Shown: positions 18,838-27,585 of the stretch, piece by piece
Numbering within the stretch: position 1 is the first letter of the stretch
How the letters are laid out: the number at the start of each line of letters is the position of its first letter
Source: XN24 sp047921395
GTDB taxonomy: Bacteria > Pseudomonadota > Gammaproteobacteria > Steroidobacterales > XN24
NCBI GenBank assembly: GCA_047921395.1
Contig: JBLRWH010000001.1
Location: 87,930-151,929, forward strand
Direction of reading: 5' to 3'
DNA: 64,000 nt
Program-made: the position numbers and the translations under genes
Notes under the pieces: generated by a model
What the model was told of the DNA's origin: nothing
Seen by the model: only the letters and a program-made list of their open reading frames with translations
Database searches by the model: none

Positions 18838-20484
18838 TCAGCGCTGGCCCACGAGCCGTTCGCGATTGATGCGGAAAATCGTGGTTGTGCCACTGACCTC
18901 GTTCGCCACCACCAGCAGCGGCACGCCCGGGATCGGGCTATGCGCCGCCTCGATGACGACCAGCCCCTCGGCGCCGAGGTCACCGGCCTCCGGCGTGCCG
19001 GGCTCCGCGCCGAAGTCGCGATTGTTGAGGTACTGCACGAACGCTGCGTTGTACGGGTCGGAGACGTCGTACACCATCACGCCGCCGATCCGCTCCAGTC
19101 CGATGAAGGCATAAGTGCGGCCCCACAACTTCGCGACCGTGACGCCCTCGGGTTCCGGGCCCTTGTTGTCGCTGCGATTGTCGCGGCCATTTTGCGTGTG
19201 GTTCGAATTGAAGTCCTCGGGATAACGCTCGGCCGTGATGCGCTCAAACTCGGCGCCGCTGTCCCACACCTGCTGCAGGTCCGCGTTCCAGATCGAGAAC
19301 GAGCGGGCGCCGAAGGCATAGATGTCCTCGTAGCACGTGCCGTCGGCGCGCAGGCCGTTCGCTCTCGTGACGGTCAGGCGGCCCATGTTCGCGTTGTCGC
19401 GCAGCTGCGCCAGGTTGCTGATACCCATCCCGTTGCTCGCGTAGAACTGTTGCAACCGGGGCGAATCCTCGCACGGCATGATCTCGCCGCTGAGCGCCCG
19501 GAAGCGCGACTCCTCGCTGAAGCCGTCATAATCGCGCGCATCGCCCTCGTTCGCCGTCACGATGTAGGTCCGCCCCTGGTAATCGAAGCTGGCGATCGAA
19601 TCCGGCTGATAGATGCCAAATACCGGCCAGCTGGCGATATTGATGCCGCCGTCGCGGTCGCTGACGTCGAGCTCGTTGCCCGAGCGCAAGTGATCCTTGA
19701 AACCAAGACCACGAATTGCAGTGAATTCACCGGCGGTAATGTCGAGCACGGCGATGGCGTTGTTTTCCTGCAGGGCCACCCACGCGGTCTGCGAATCCTT
19801 CGACACCGTGATGTACTCGGGCTCCATGTCCTGGGCGACCGTCGCGCCGGGCCCGAACACGCGGACCGACGGGTCGAGCTCGGCATCGTTGAACTTGTCG
19901 AAGCTGGCGGTGCGGACATGCGCCTCGGTCAGCGCACCGATGTCCGCCGGCAGGTCGATGATGCTGACCGTGCCTTCGGGATCCACGTCGTAGGCATCGT
20001 TCGGTTCGCCTTCATTGGCCACCAGCACGCGCTTGCCGTCCGGCGTGAACGTGACCATGTCGGGCAGCGCGCCGACCTGCACGGAGGCCAGCACCGTGCC
20101 CTGGGCGTCGAAGAACACCGCCCTGCCCGGATCCGTCTTCGGACTGGCCTCGACCGCAGCCACGGCCAGGCCTCCGTGCACTGCCACGCTGTTGACGATG
20201 CCGCCGAGATCCAGGCTGAACAGCTTCGCCGGCGCCGCGGGCACGCGGATGTCCAGGACATCGATATTGCCGCTCTGGGCATTGACGACGAACAGCCGCT
20301 GGGTCTGCGGGTCGTGCGCCACGATCTCGGCAGCGGACTCGGCAAACACACCCGTGGCGTAGGTGCCGAGCGGCGCGAGGCTGATCGCGAACGGCGAGGC
20401 GGCGGGTGCGGCGTGAGCGCTCAGGCTCGTGCCGATCGCCAGCGCCATGCCGGCGAGCAGGTGTGCGGAATTCTTTCTGGGCAT
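18838..20484 (-). CDS. choice-of-anchor I family exported beta-propeller protein
   Basis: Exported protein of 548 residues with a signal peptide (MPRKNSAHLLAGMALAIGTSLSAHA). Repeated blade-like strands are visible, such as AEIVAHDPQTQRLFVVNAQSG, PDMVTFTPDGKRVLVANEGE, IASFDYQGRTYIVTANEGDARDY and KGPEPEGVTVAKLWGRTYAFIGLER. These define the choice-of-anchor I family, often found beside secreted phosphatases and esterases. The ATG at 20484 follows a GGAGG-like site and gives a clean signal peptide, so it was preferred to earlier in-frame starts. The exact function is unknown; a periplasmic or surface role in phosphate or ester metabolism is only a guess. It is flanked by strong leftward terminators on both sides. 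Confidence 0.82.
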   Translation of the reverse strand: MPRKNSAHLLAGMALAIGTSLSAHAAPAASPFAISLAPLGTYATGVFAESAAEIVAHDPQTQRLFVVNAQSGNIDVLDIRVPAAPAKLFSLDLGGIVNSVAVHGGLAVAAVEASPKTDPGRAVFFDAQGTVLASVQVGALPDMVTFTPDGKRVLVANEGEPNDAYDVDPEGTVSIIDLPADIGALTEAHVRTASFDKFNDAELDPSVRVFGPGATVAQDMEPEYITVSKDSQTAWVALQENNAIAVLDITAGEFTAIRGLGFKDHLRSGNELDVSDRDGGINIASWPVFGIYQPDSIASFDYQGRTYIVTANEGDARDYDGFSEESRFRALSGEIMPCEDSPRLQQFYASNGMGISNLAQLRDNANMGRLTVTRANGLRADGTCYEDIYAFGARSFSIWNADLQQVWDSGAEFERITAERYPEDFNSNHTQNGRDNRSDNKGPEPEGVTVAKLWGRTYAFIGLERIGGVMVYDVSDPYNAAFVQYLNNRDFGAEPGTPEAGDLGAEGLVVIEAAHSPIPGVPLLVVANEVSGTTTIFRINRERLVGQR

Positions 20485-20564
20485 TTGCGGGATCTCCCTC
20501 CAAGTGTAAGAACCCGCGATGTTGGGACTCCTGCGTTGCACGCAGGTGACAGATTGATGATGAG

Positions 20565-20596
20565 AAAAAGGGCCGGGGCAACAACTGCCCCGGCCC
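20565..20596 (-). terminator. rho-independent terminator of the penicillin-acylase-family gene
   Basis: On the minus strand GGGCCGGGGCA (20596-20586) pairs perfectly over 11 bases with TGCCCCGGCCC (20580-20570), loop five bases, followed by TTTTT. It lies 27 bases past the stop of the acylase gene. Confidence 0.9.
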
Positions 20597-20623
20597 GGTT
20601 GACGTGACGGCCGATCCCCCGGA

Positions 20624-23275
20624 TCAGTCGTCGGTGATCGTAATCTCGCCCTGCGGCAGCACGTTCGCGGCGATTTCCGCTTCCGTGAACCAGAACTGCC
20701 GGAAGTCCTTGTCGGAGTAGCGACGGTTCTGGTCGTCGAAGAACGGCGAATCGGGATCCGTCGACTGCGAGTAACTCAGCAGGCCGAACGCCCTGGGGCC
20801 CGCCGCCGTGAACTCGAGACCGAAATGGAAGCTCGTGCCGCGCGCCATCCGCCAGCCCTCGCCCGGCGTGGCGGACAGCCCCGCCGTGGTCGGGATCTGC
20901 GGCGGGTTCAGGCGCGGCAGGCGCGTGTCCTCGGCAACGGACGAGTTGACCACGGCGATGGCATTGAATGTGCCATCGATGATGCCGTCCCCGCCATGCC
21001 ACGGATACTCGGTTCCCAGCGCCACGGGTGCGCCACCCGGAGGCGCCCCGCCGGACGGCTGGAACGTCTGCACGTCGCCGAGCCTCGCGTCATACGGAAT
21101 CGCGGCGGCATCGAGCCGCTCCAGACCGGCCGCGAGCGAGACCAGCAAGGGATCGGCCGCGAGGTTGTTGAGGTCGATCGGCTGCGGGGTGGACGGCGTG
21201 AACACCGGGTTCGCCGGGTCGAACGGCACCGTCAGGGTGCTGCCGAACTTGCTGCGGTAATCCGCGATGAACACGCGGAATACGTGCGCGCCGACGCTGT
21301 CCTGCTCGTAGACACCGTCCCAGGTCTTGAGGACGGCGCATGCGCTGTCGACGGTGCGGCTGCCGCCGCCGGCCAGGTTGACCTGGCCCGCGCCGATCGC
21401 GTCGCAGCGCGCGACGAGCTCGGCCTGGAATTGCTCGGCATACCAGCTGCGGTTGTTGTGAATGACATTGATCAGCTCGGCGGCGCTGAACTTGCCGTCC
21501 TGGCCGGCGGGCGCCGTGCTCGCGGGACCGGGATCGGTCGGGTTCTGCAGCATGAACAGGCCGACGCGGGTGCGCGGACTCAGCGCGGACCGCTCCGGGC
21601 CGTACAGCGGCGAGAAACCCTCGATCGGCGCCGCCGGGTTGGTCGACCAGTAGCTGTCGTTCGAGTTCTGCACGAAGTCGCGCCGCGCCAGCTTCGGCTT
21701 GCCGTCGAACGGCACGAGCCCGTTGCACTCGCCCTCGACCCAGTCGTCGCGCGAGGTGTTGCCGTCGAGCAGCGTCAGGCCGGCGTTGAACAGCGAGTTA
21801 TAGCCCGCGCTCGAGCTCCTCTTGAACTCGATCACGCTGTGCGCCAGCAGCGACAGGTTCGGCACCGAGGAGCTGTCGATGTAAAACGCGTTGCCGTCGG
21901 CGTCCGCATAGGTCGAGTTGACCCACAGCGTGCTGCCGCAGTTCTTGAACACTTCCTGGAACTCGTCCAGCGTGCTCGCGCGGCCCATCTGCAGCCAGGT
22001 GTCGAGCAGGTTGTTCGTGTTGGCGTTCGCATCACGGTAGGTGTAGGCCTTGCCCGTGACGCCCCAGGCCGGCAGCCCACCGCCGGTCACGGCATCGGCG
22101 GCCAGCATCGGGCCGTACTCCGAGAAGTAGAAATCGCGCTGGACACGGATCGGCTCGGGGCCACCGACGTTGACCTCGATTTCGAAAGTCTCCTTGGTGA
22201 TCGGCTTCTCCGCGAAATCCTTGATGTAGGTGAGATTGTCCCCGCTCTTAAGCGTGAGTTCGTACAGCATGAACCGCCGGCTCGTGCTGACCGTGTGCGA
22301 CCAGCCCAGCCTCTCGTTGAAGCCGATCAGCGGCAGGGGGGTGCCCAGCAGGCCCGCACCACGCAGGTTCAGGTACCCGGGCACGGTGACCTGGCTCTCG
22401 TAGAAGCGTCGCATCCCGGTGTACGGGAAGTGCGGGTTGGCCAGCAGCGCGCCGCTGCCGCCCTCGCTCATCTCGCTGCCGATGCCCCAGGCATTGCTGG
22501 CGAGACCCGTATCCACGTAGTCCTCACGCGCGCCCGCCGCATTCCTCGCAAACATCACGGTGTCCTCGAGCACGCCGAGCTGCCCGGGGTCGAGGTTTGC
22601 CATCACCGGGACAGGCGAGGGATCCACGCCCGGCGGCACCGCGATGAACACCGCGCCGGTCGAGAACAAGTCACCGCTCGCGAACTGCGCGACGATGCGG
22701 AAATACGCCACCAGGTCCTCCGGGGCGATCTCTTTGACCCAGGGGCCGTTCCGGCACTCCGGCGGCAGGTCGCCCGGGGCCGTATCGCGCACGTACTTGT
22801 TGTAGCCGGCGGTGAAGCCCGTCACCATCGCGCGGCTCTCGGGCGACATCTGCGCCAATTCGGCCGCCGCGCCACTGCGAATGCGCTGCGCGATGAAGCT
22901 GAAGTCGTTGATGATGTGGATATTGCCCGGTCCCGGGCCGAAGTACCTGGCGCGCTCGCTGCGCGCCTTCACGAAGGCGTCGGCGAGGTAGCACACGAGG
23001 TCCTGCGCCTGCGCGTAACCCATGCCGAACGTCGCAGACTCGAGGTCGGCGGCGGCAATATGCGGCACGCCGTTGGTGGTGCGGCGAATCGTAGCCTCAG
23101 GCCCGCCGGCAGGGGCGTTGATGAAGTCCGGCGGCGGCACGACCACCGGCGGCTCGTTGTTGTTGTTGGAGCTGCTGCCGCAACCGACGAGCAGCGCTGC
23201 GGCCACCATGTGCACTGCAGCAAGAATATTGCGCCGCCAGCGCAACTTAGAATTGTTCGAGCCTGGCTGGATCAT
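20624..23275 (-). CDS. penicillin acylase family lipoprotein (Ntn hydrolase; possible acyl-homoserine lactone acylase)
   Basis: Self-processing N-terminal-nucleophile amidase. With the ATG at 23275 it has 883 residues and a lipoprotein signal (AAALLVGC, Cys32), so it is likely membrane-anchored. An alpha chain precedes a spacer and the processing site GLA|SNAWGIG, where Ser260 becomes the N-terminal nucleophile of the beta chain. Relatives include PvdQ/QuiP-type quorum-signal acylases and aculeacin A acylase; the substrate is not predictable here. AGGA lies eight bases before the chosen start; an ATG at 23320 with GAGG six bases upstream is an alternative that lengthens the n-region. Ends at a strong terminator. 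Confidence 0.85.
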   Translation of the reverse strand: MIQPGSNNSKLRWRRNILAAVHMVAAALLVGCGSSSNNNNEPPVVVPPPDFINAPAGGPEATIRRTTNGVPHIAAADLESATFGMGYAQAQDLVCYLADAFVKARSERARYFGPGPGNIHIINDFSFIAQRIRSGAAAELAQMSPESRAMVTGFTAGYNKYVRDTAPGDLPPECRNGPWVKEIAPEDLVAYFRIVAQFASGDLFSTGAVFIAVPPGVDPSPVPVMANLDPGQLGVLEDTVMFARNAAGAREDYVDTGLASNAWGIGSEMSEGGSGALLANPHFPYTGMRRFYESQVTVPGYLNLRGAGLLGTPLPLIGFNERLGWSHTVSTSRRFMLYELTLKSGDNLTYIKDFAEKPITKETFEIEVNVGGPEPIRVQRDFYFSEYGPMLAADAVTGGGLPAWGVTGKAYTYRDANANTNNLLDTWLQMGRASTLDEFQEVFKNCGSTLWVNSTYADADGNAFYIDSSSVPNLSLLAHSVIEFKRSSSAGYNSLFNAGLTLLDGNTSRDDWVEGECNGLVPFDGKPKLARRDFVQNSNDSYWSTNPAAPIEGFSPLYGPERSALSPRTRVGLFMLQNPTDPGPASTAPAGQDGKFSAAELINVIHNNRSWYAEQFQAELVARCDAIGAGQVNLAGGGSRTVDSACAVLKTWDGVYEQDSVGAHVFRVFIADYRSKFGSTLTVPFDPANPVFTPSTPQPIDLNNLAADPLLVSLAAGLERLDAAAIPYDARLGDVQTFQPSGGAPPGGAPVALGTEYPWHGGDGIIDGTFNAIAVVNSSVAEDTRLPRLNPPQIPTTAGLSATPGEGWRMARGTSFHFGLEFTAAGPRAFGLLSYSQSTDPDSPFFDDQNRRYSDKDFRQFWFTEAEIAANVLPQGEITITDD

Positions 23276-23388
23276 GTTAAGCATCCTGTTGTTTTGGTAT
23301 GGAAACTGCGACTCCCCCATGAGGGACCTCAGGGATTTCTTGGGCATGGGAACGGTTAATGTACGCTGCGCCCCGATCAAATGGAATG

Positions 23389-24531
23389 TCACTCGAGCGC
23401 GGCGAGCACGCGCTCGACGACCCCGGCCAGGTCGGGAATCCAGCGCAGCACGACGACGAGGTCGTGCTCCTCATCGACGTAGATGTAATGGCCGCCGAAG
23501 CCCGCCGCGTGGAAGGCGCGCTCGGGCGCCGCCGGCACCTGCTCGCGCCCGGTGTTGAGCCACCACAGGTAGCCATAGTCGGGCCGGCCCGGCGCGGGCG
23601 TGCGGAGCGCCTCGAGCCAGTCGGCGGAGAACAGCCGCGCGCCGCCCCATTCGCCACCGCGCAGGAACAGCAGGCCGAAGCGGGCGTGGTCCTCGGTGGA
23701 GATGAACAGCCCGCCGCCGAAGTGGCCGCCGCCGGACACCGACTGCATCTTCAGGCCGTCGAGCTCGACCCAGGAATTCTCGTAGCCGTGCCAGCGCCAG
23801 GTGGTGCTCGCGCCGACCGGATCCATGATGCGGCGCCTGAATACCTGCGGCAGCGGCTCGCGGAACACCTCCAGCAGGCTCAAGGCCAGCAGGTTCACGC
23901 GCACGTCGTTGTACTTGTAGCGTGTGCCCGGCGGGTAGAGCGGGCGATGCTGGGGATCCTCGCCTTCCGGGCGATCGGCCCAGTCGGGGATGTCCCACAG
24001 TGTGCCCGACCAGTCCGAGCTCTGGTTCAACAGGTGGCGCCAGGTGATCGCGCCGTTGTGTTCGCCCTCGAACTGGCCGCCGGTCACGTAGCGCGCGACC
24101 GGGTCATCGAGATCGGCGATCAGCCCGTCGTCGAGCGCAAGCACCGCCAGGGTGGACAGGTAGCTCTTCGCGACGCTGAAGGTCATGTCAACGCGCCGCG
24201 TGTCGCCCCACTGCGCGACGATCCGGCCGTGGCGCAGGATCATGCCGCTGTCGCCCGCCCGCGTGCCGGTCGGGCCGAGAATGCGGAAGCCGGGTTCCCT
24301 CGGCGCGAAATGCGCGCTGATGACCTCGTGCAGGTCCGCCGGCTCGGTGACCGCCTTCGAGCGGGCGTAGTCGACGGCCGCCTGCAGGCGCTCGGTCGCG
24401 AACCCCGCCTCGGCGGGCGCGAGCGTGTCCCACTGGCCGCGCGGCGGGACGTAGTCGGCCGCGAGGGCGGCCTGCGCCAGCAGCAGCGACAGCGCCCCTG
24501 CGGCCAGCCGGACGGCAAGCGCGAGCCTCAT
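23389..24531 (-). CDS. serine hydrolase of the beta-lactamase (class C/EstB) fold
   Basis: Exported protein of 380 residues with a signal peptide (MRLALAVRLAAGALSLLLAQAALA). The penicillin-binding fold motifs are Ser119-x-x-Lys122 in TFSVAKSYL, a Tyr-Asn segment (KYNDVRVN) and a late HAAGFGGHYIY in place of KTG. That last change is usual in esterases and peptidases of this fold and argues against a true beta-lactamase. Its ATG overlaps the ubiT stop by four bases, so it is co-transcribed with ubiT, though no link to quinone synthesis is known. Confidence 0.85.
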   Translation of the reverse strand: MRLALAVRLAAGALSLLLAQAALAADYVPPRGQWDTLAPAEAGFATERLQAAVDYARSKAVTEPADLHEVISAHFAPREPGFRILGPTGTRAGDSGMILRHGRIVAQWGDTRRVDMTFSVAKSYLSTLAVLALDDGLIADLDDPVARYVTGGQFEGEHNGAITWRHLLNQSSDWSGTLWDIPDWADRPEGEDPQHRPLYPPGTRYKYNDVRVNLLALSLLEVFREPLPQVFRRRIMDPVGASTTWRWHGYENSWVELDGLKMQSVSGGGHFGGGLFISTEDHARFGLLFLRGGEWGGARLFSADWLEALRTPAPGRPDYGYLWWLNTGREQVPAAPERAFHAAGFGGHYIYVDEEHDLVVVLRWIPDLAGVVERVLAALE

Positions 24532-25010
24532 GTCCGCCACGCGAAACGACCGTGCGCCTCCCGGGCGCCGCGCAAGGCGATCCGAAGCGGCAGGGGCAGG
24601 CGCTCCTCGTCGAGCCCGTCCAGAAAATTCTTCACCCCCAGGCCGAGCTCGGTGTCGCCCTCGATCACCAGGCGGCGCTGGAAGAACAGCGTGTCGGGAT
24701 CCTCGAGCCGGCTGGCCATGATGAGGAAGGCGGGGGACTGGCCGCGGATCGTGACGTCCGCGGGATGGTCGCGCTCCAGCACCCTGAGCCGCCCATGCGC
24801 CAGCGTGACGGGCCAGCGCCAGCCCGTGTCCTCGATCTCGATGGCGAGGCAGCGCTGGTCGAGGAACTCGAGCTCTCCCGCCGCGACGCTCGCCTGGAAA
24901 ATTGTCTCCAGCGCGAGTTGCAGCGGCGCCCGCTGCAGGGGATGCGGCACCCGCCTGAGCGGCCGCGCGAGGACCGGCAGGACCTGCTCGATGGTGGACA
25001 AACTCAGCAT
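24528..25010 (-). CDS. ubiT: ubiquinone biosynthesis accessory factor UbiT (SCP2 domain)
   Basis: SCP2-domain protein of 160 residues (older name YhbT). In E. coli UbiT is needed with UbiU and UbiV for ubiquinone synthesis without oxygen, and is thought to bind the hydrophobic quinone precursor. The segment PHPLQRAPLQLALETIFQ and the following SCP2 strand pattern, with FLIMASRLEDPDTLFFQRRLVIEGDTELGL, are characteristic. It diverges from ubiU across a 123-bp region holding an FNR-type site. Confidence 0.92.
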   Translation of the reverse strand: MLSLSTIEQVLPVLARPLRRVPHPLQRAPLQLALETIFQASVAAGELEFLDQRCLAIEIEDTGWRWPVTLAHGRLRVLERDHPADVTIRGQSPAFLIMASRLEDPDTLFFQRRLVIEGDTELGLGVKNFLDGLDEERLPLPLRIALRGAREAHGRFAWRT

Positions 25011-25060
25011 GTTTTCCTCCCCTGAAGCTGTCGGAGATAACGAATCGCAGCGCGGCGGGA

Positions 25061-25109
25061 TTGACTTCGATCAAGTCCCCGGCCGGACCGGCTGGCTATC
25101 CTGCGCACT
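25061..25109 (+). promoter_or_regulatory. FNR/Anr-type site and class II promoter for ubiUV
   Basis: TTGACTTCGATCAA (25061-25074) matches the FNR consensus TTGATnnnnATCAA with one mismatch. TATCCT at 25097-25102 is a plausible -10 element. The site centre (25067.5) then lies 32 bases from the -10 centre, which puts it at -41.5 relative to a start near 25109, the exact class II activation position. E. coli ubiTUV is known to be anaerobically induced through FNR. For the opposite direction, TTATCT-like bases near 25035-25040 give a weaker -10 for ubiT. Confidence 0.8.
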
Positions 25110-25133
25110 CCTCATGTCGACCCGGGAGCCCAC

Positions 25134-26129
25134 GTGGAACTGCTCTGCCCTGCCGGCAACCTGCCCTCGCTGCGCGCCGCCGTGGATGCCGGCGCGGACT
25201 CAGTCTATCTCGGCTTTCGGGATGCGACCAATGCGCGGCACTTCGCCGGCCTGAATTTCACCGACCAGGACATCGTGCGCGGCATTCGCTATGCGCACGA
25301 CCGGCGCTGCAAGGTGCTGATCGCCCTGAACACCTTCCCGCAGCCCCGCGGCTGGGCGCAATGGACGCAGGCGGTCGATCGCGCTGCCGAGCTCGGCGCG
25401 GACGCGCTGATCCTCGCCGATACCGGGCTGCTCGACTACGCGGCGGAGCGCTGGCCGGACCTGGACCGCCATCTCTCGGTGCAGGCCTCCGCGACCAACC
25501 CGGAGGCGATCAGCCTGTACCACCGGCTGTTCGGCATCACCCGCGCCGTGCTGCCGCGCGTGCTCTCGCTCAGGCAGGTCGCCCAGGTGGCGGCGCAGTC
25601 GCCGGTGCCGGTCGAGGTGTTCGGCTTCGGCAGCCTGTGCGTGATGGTCGAGGGCCGCTGCCTGCTGTCCAGCTACCTGACCGGGCGCTCGCCCAATACT
25701 TACGGCGCCTGCTCGCCCGGTTCGCACGTGCGCTGGCAGGAGACGCCGCAGGGGCTGGAGTCACGCCTCAACGGCATGCTGATCGACCGCTACGCGCCCG
25801 GCGAGAAGGCCGCCTACCCGACGCTCTGCAAGGGCCGCTTCCAGGTCGGGGAGCACACCTATTACGCGCTGGAGGAGCCGAGCAGCCTGAATTCCATCGA
25901 GCTACTGCCGGAGCTGTATCGCGCGGGCATCGCCGCCATCAAGGTCGAGGGCCGGCAGCGCAGCCCGGCCTACGTGGCGCAGGTCACGGCCGTGATGCGC
26001 GCCGCCATCGACGCATGCATCGCCGACCCGGACAACTTCCGCCCCACGCCGGCCTGGCAGAAGACGCTCGCCGCGGTCTCGGAGGGCACGCAGACCACCC
26101 TCGGCGCCTATCACAGGTCATGGCAATGA
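25134..26129 (+). CDS. ubiU: oxygen-independent ubiquinone hydroxylation protein UbiU (U32 peptidase family)
   Basis: UbiU forms a heterodimer with UbiV that carries [4Fe-4S] clusters and hydroxylates ubiquinone precursors using prephenate in place of oxygen. The 331 residues keep four cysteines at 169, 176, 193 and 232, the same positions as the cluster ligands I recall for E. coli UbiU. The U32 signature EVFGFGSLCVMVEGRC is present. The start is GTG at 25134 with GGGAG nine bases upstream. The TGA overlaps the ubiV ATG. Confidence 0.95.
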   Translation: MELLCPAGNLPSLRAAVDAGADSVYLGFRDATNARHFAGLNFTDQDIVRGIRYAHDRRCKVLIALNTFPQPRGWAQWTQAVDRAAELGADALILADTGLLDYAAERWPDLDRHLSVQASATNPEAISLYHRLFGITRAVLPRVLSLRQVAQVAAQSPVPVEVFGFGSLCVMVEGRCLLSSYLTGRSPNTYGACSPGSHVRWQETPQGLESRLNGMLIDRYAPGEKAAYPTLCKGRFQVGEHTYYALEEPSSLNSIELLPELYRAGIAAIKVEGRQRSPAYVAQVTAVMRAAIDACIADPDNFRPTPAWQKTLAAVSEGTQTTLGAYHRSWQ

Positions 26130-27031
26130 AGCTGTCGCTCGGGCCGTTGCAGTATTTCTGGCCGCGCGCGCGGGTGTTGTCGTTCTACGCCGAGGCGGCG
26201 GACTGGCCGGTGGACATTGTCTACCTCGGCGAGGTGGTGTGCCCGAAGCGACGCGAGGTCCGGCTGGAGGACTGGCTGGAGATCGGCGCGCGACTGGCGG
26301 ACGCCGGCAAGGAAGTCGTGCTGTCGAGCCTCACCCTCCTCGAGGCGGGCTCGGAGCTGGGCGTACTGAAGCGGCAATGCCGCAACGGCCGGTTCATGGT
26401 CGAGGCGAACGACATGGCCGCGGTGGGCGCGCTGGCGCAGGATGGACTGCCGTTCGTGGGCGGGCCGACGCTGAACATCTACAACTCGCGCACCCTCGAG
26501 GTGCTCGCGCGCCAGGGCATGACGCGCTGGGTGCTGCCCTTCGAGCTCTCGGGCGTGACGGCCGCGGAGCTCGTCGCGGCCGCCCCGGCGGAGTGTCCGT
26601 GCGAGGTATTCGCCTGGGGCCGGTTGCCGCTGGCGTGGTCCGCGCGCTGCTACACTGCGCGGGCCGAGGATCTGCCGAAGGACCGCTGCGAGCTCGCCTG
26701 CCTCGCCGATCCGGACGGCCGGCTGATGCGCACGCGCGAGGATACGCCATTCCTCGTGCTGAACGGCATCCAGACGCAGTCCGCCTTGACGCAAGACCTG
26801 GCGCCCTGGATCGCCGAGATGCACGCCGCGGGGGTCGCGGTGTTGCGCCTGAGTCCGCAGTCGGAGGGCATGGCCGGGGTGGTCGAGCGCTTCGACGCGG
26901 TGCGCCGGGGCGATGCGGACCGGGCAGTGCTCGAGGAACTCACCGCGCTCGCGCCCATCGGCACCTGCGACGGCTACTGGCGTGGCGCGCCCGGCTTCGA
27001 AACTGGGGACACTGCTCAAAACGCGCTTTGA
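26126..27031 (+). CDS. ubiV: oxygen-independent ubiquinone hydroxylation protein UbiV
   Basis: Partner of UbiU, 301 residues from the ATG overlapping the ubiU stop (ATGA); an ATG six bases earlier is possible. Cysteines 39, 175, 188 and 192 show the cluster spacing of UbiV. The protein opens with the typical MKLSLGPLQYFWPR. The last ten residues (ETGDTAQNAL) and the stop are encoded by a dispersed palindromic repeat and do not look like native UbiV, so the original C-terminus has been replaced. Confidence 0.94.
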   Translation: MKLSLGPLQYFWPRARVLSFYAEAADWPVDIVYLGEVVCPKRREVRLEDWLEIGARLADAGKEVVLSSLTLLEAGSELGVLKRQCRNGRFMVEANDMAAVGALAQDGLPFVGGPTLNIYNSRTLEVLARQGMTRWVLPFELSGVTAAELVAAAPAECPCEVFAWGRLPLAWSARCYTARAEDLPKDRCELACLADPDGRLMRTREDTPFLVLNGIQTQSALTQDLAPWIAEMHAAGVAVLRLSPQSEGMAGVVERFDAVRRGDADRAVLEELTALAPIGTCDGYWRGAPGFETGDTAQNAL

Positions 27032-27048
27032 GCAGTGTCCCCAGTTTC
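26999..27048. repeat. 22-bp palindromic pair of the GGGGACACTGCTCAAA repeat
   Basis: Two perfect 22-bp arms (26999-27020 and 27027-27048), each containing GGGGACACTGCTCAAA or its complement and extended by GAAACT/AGTTTC, surround a six-base spacer ACGCGC. The structure lies across the end of ubiV and touches the stop codon of the convergent exonuclease gene. It could work as a two-way terminator-like hairpin, but its core recurs at 27053 and 30.3 kb, which marks it as a dispersed REP-like element. Confidence 0.92.
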
Positions 27049-27565
27049 AGCCTTTGAGCAGTGTCCCCGGCCGCCAGCCCGTCGCCATCGCCTGCACCAG
27101 GATCTGCGCGCAAGCCGCCGCATCGGAGGCCGCGTCGTGATGCTTCAGGGGGATGTCGAGGGCGCGGCACACCAGCGGCAGCTTGGTGGGATGAATCCCC
27201 CAGACCCGGCGCGCGACCTGCACGGTGCAGATGAACGGCGTGTCCACCGCGGCGAGCCGGTAGGTCCGGCAGCACGCGTTGAGCACCCCCCGGTCGAACG
27301 GCGCGTTGTGCGCCGCGAGCCAGTCGGCGCCTTCGAGCCACGGCTGGAGCCGGTCCCAGGACTGGTCGAAGGTGGGTGAGTCCGCGACATCTTCCCAGCG
27401 CAGGCCGTGCACCCAGGTGAACACGAAGTCGCGCTCGGGCGGACGGATCAGGAACGCGTCCTCGGCCACGAGGCGGCCGTCCTCGACGAGCGCGAGGCCA
27501 AGCGCGCACGCGCTGTCCGGCGCATGGCTGGCGGTCTCGAAATCCAGCGCGAGGATGCGGGTCAT
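27047..27565 (-). CDS. DEDDh-type 3'-5' exonuclease
   Basis: Exonuclease of 172 residues in the DnaQ/RNase T fold. Exo I is LALDFET (Asp8, Glu10), Exo II contains HNAPFDRGVLN, and Exo III is HHDAASDAAACA with the catalytic His and Asp. It resembles stand-alone epsilon-like proteins; whether DNA or RNA is the target is unknown. Its C-terminus (GTLLKG) comes from the third copy of the dispersed repeat, and its stop codon overlaps the palindrome. Confidence 0.88.
   Translation of the reverse strand: MTRILALDFETASHAPDSACALGLALVEDGRLVAEDAFLIRPPERDFVFTWVHGLRWEDVADSPTFDQSWDRLQPWLEGADWLAAHNAPFDRGVLNACCRTYRLAAVDTPFICTVQVARRVWGIHPTKLPLVCRALDIPLKHHDAASDAAACAQILVQAMATGWRPGTLLKG
27053..27068 (-). repeat. 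third copy of the GGGGACACTGCTCAAA repeat
   Basis: TTTGAGCAGTGTCCCC on the + strand, five bases after the palindromic pair. Read on the minus strand it encodes the C-terminal GTLLK of the exonuclease gene. Confidence 0.9.
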
Positions 27566-27585
27566 GCGTGGCGGCGCTTGCGCCC

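Noticed and set aside
20825..23359. 844-codon open frame on the plus strand
   Set aside because: Antisense to the penicillin-acylase-family gene, whose Ntn motif and lipobox are unambiguous.
23389..24531. Beta-lactamase conferring resistance
   Set aside because: The fold and SxxK motif are there, but the KTG element is replaced by an HxG-type segment, which points to an esterase or peptidase.
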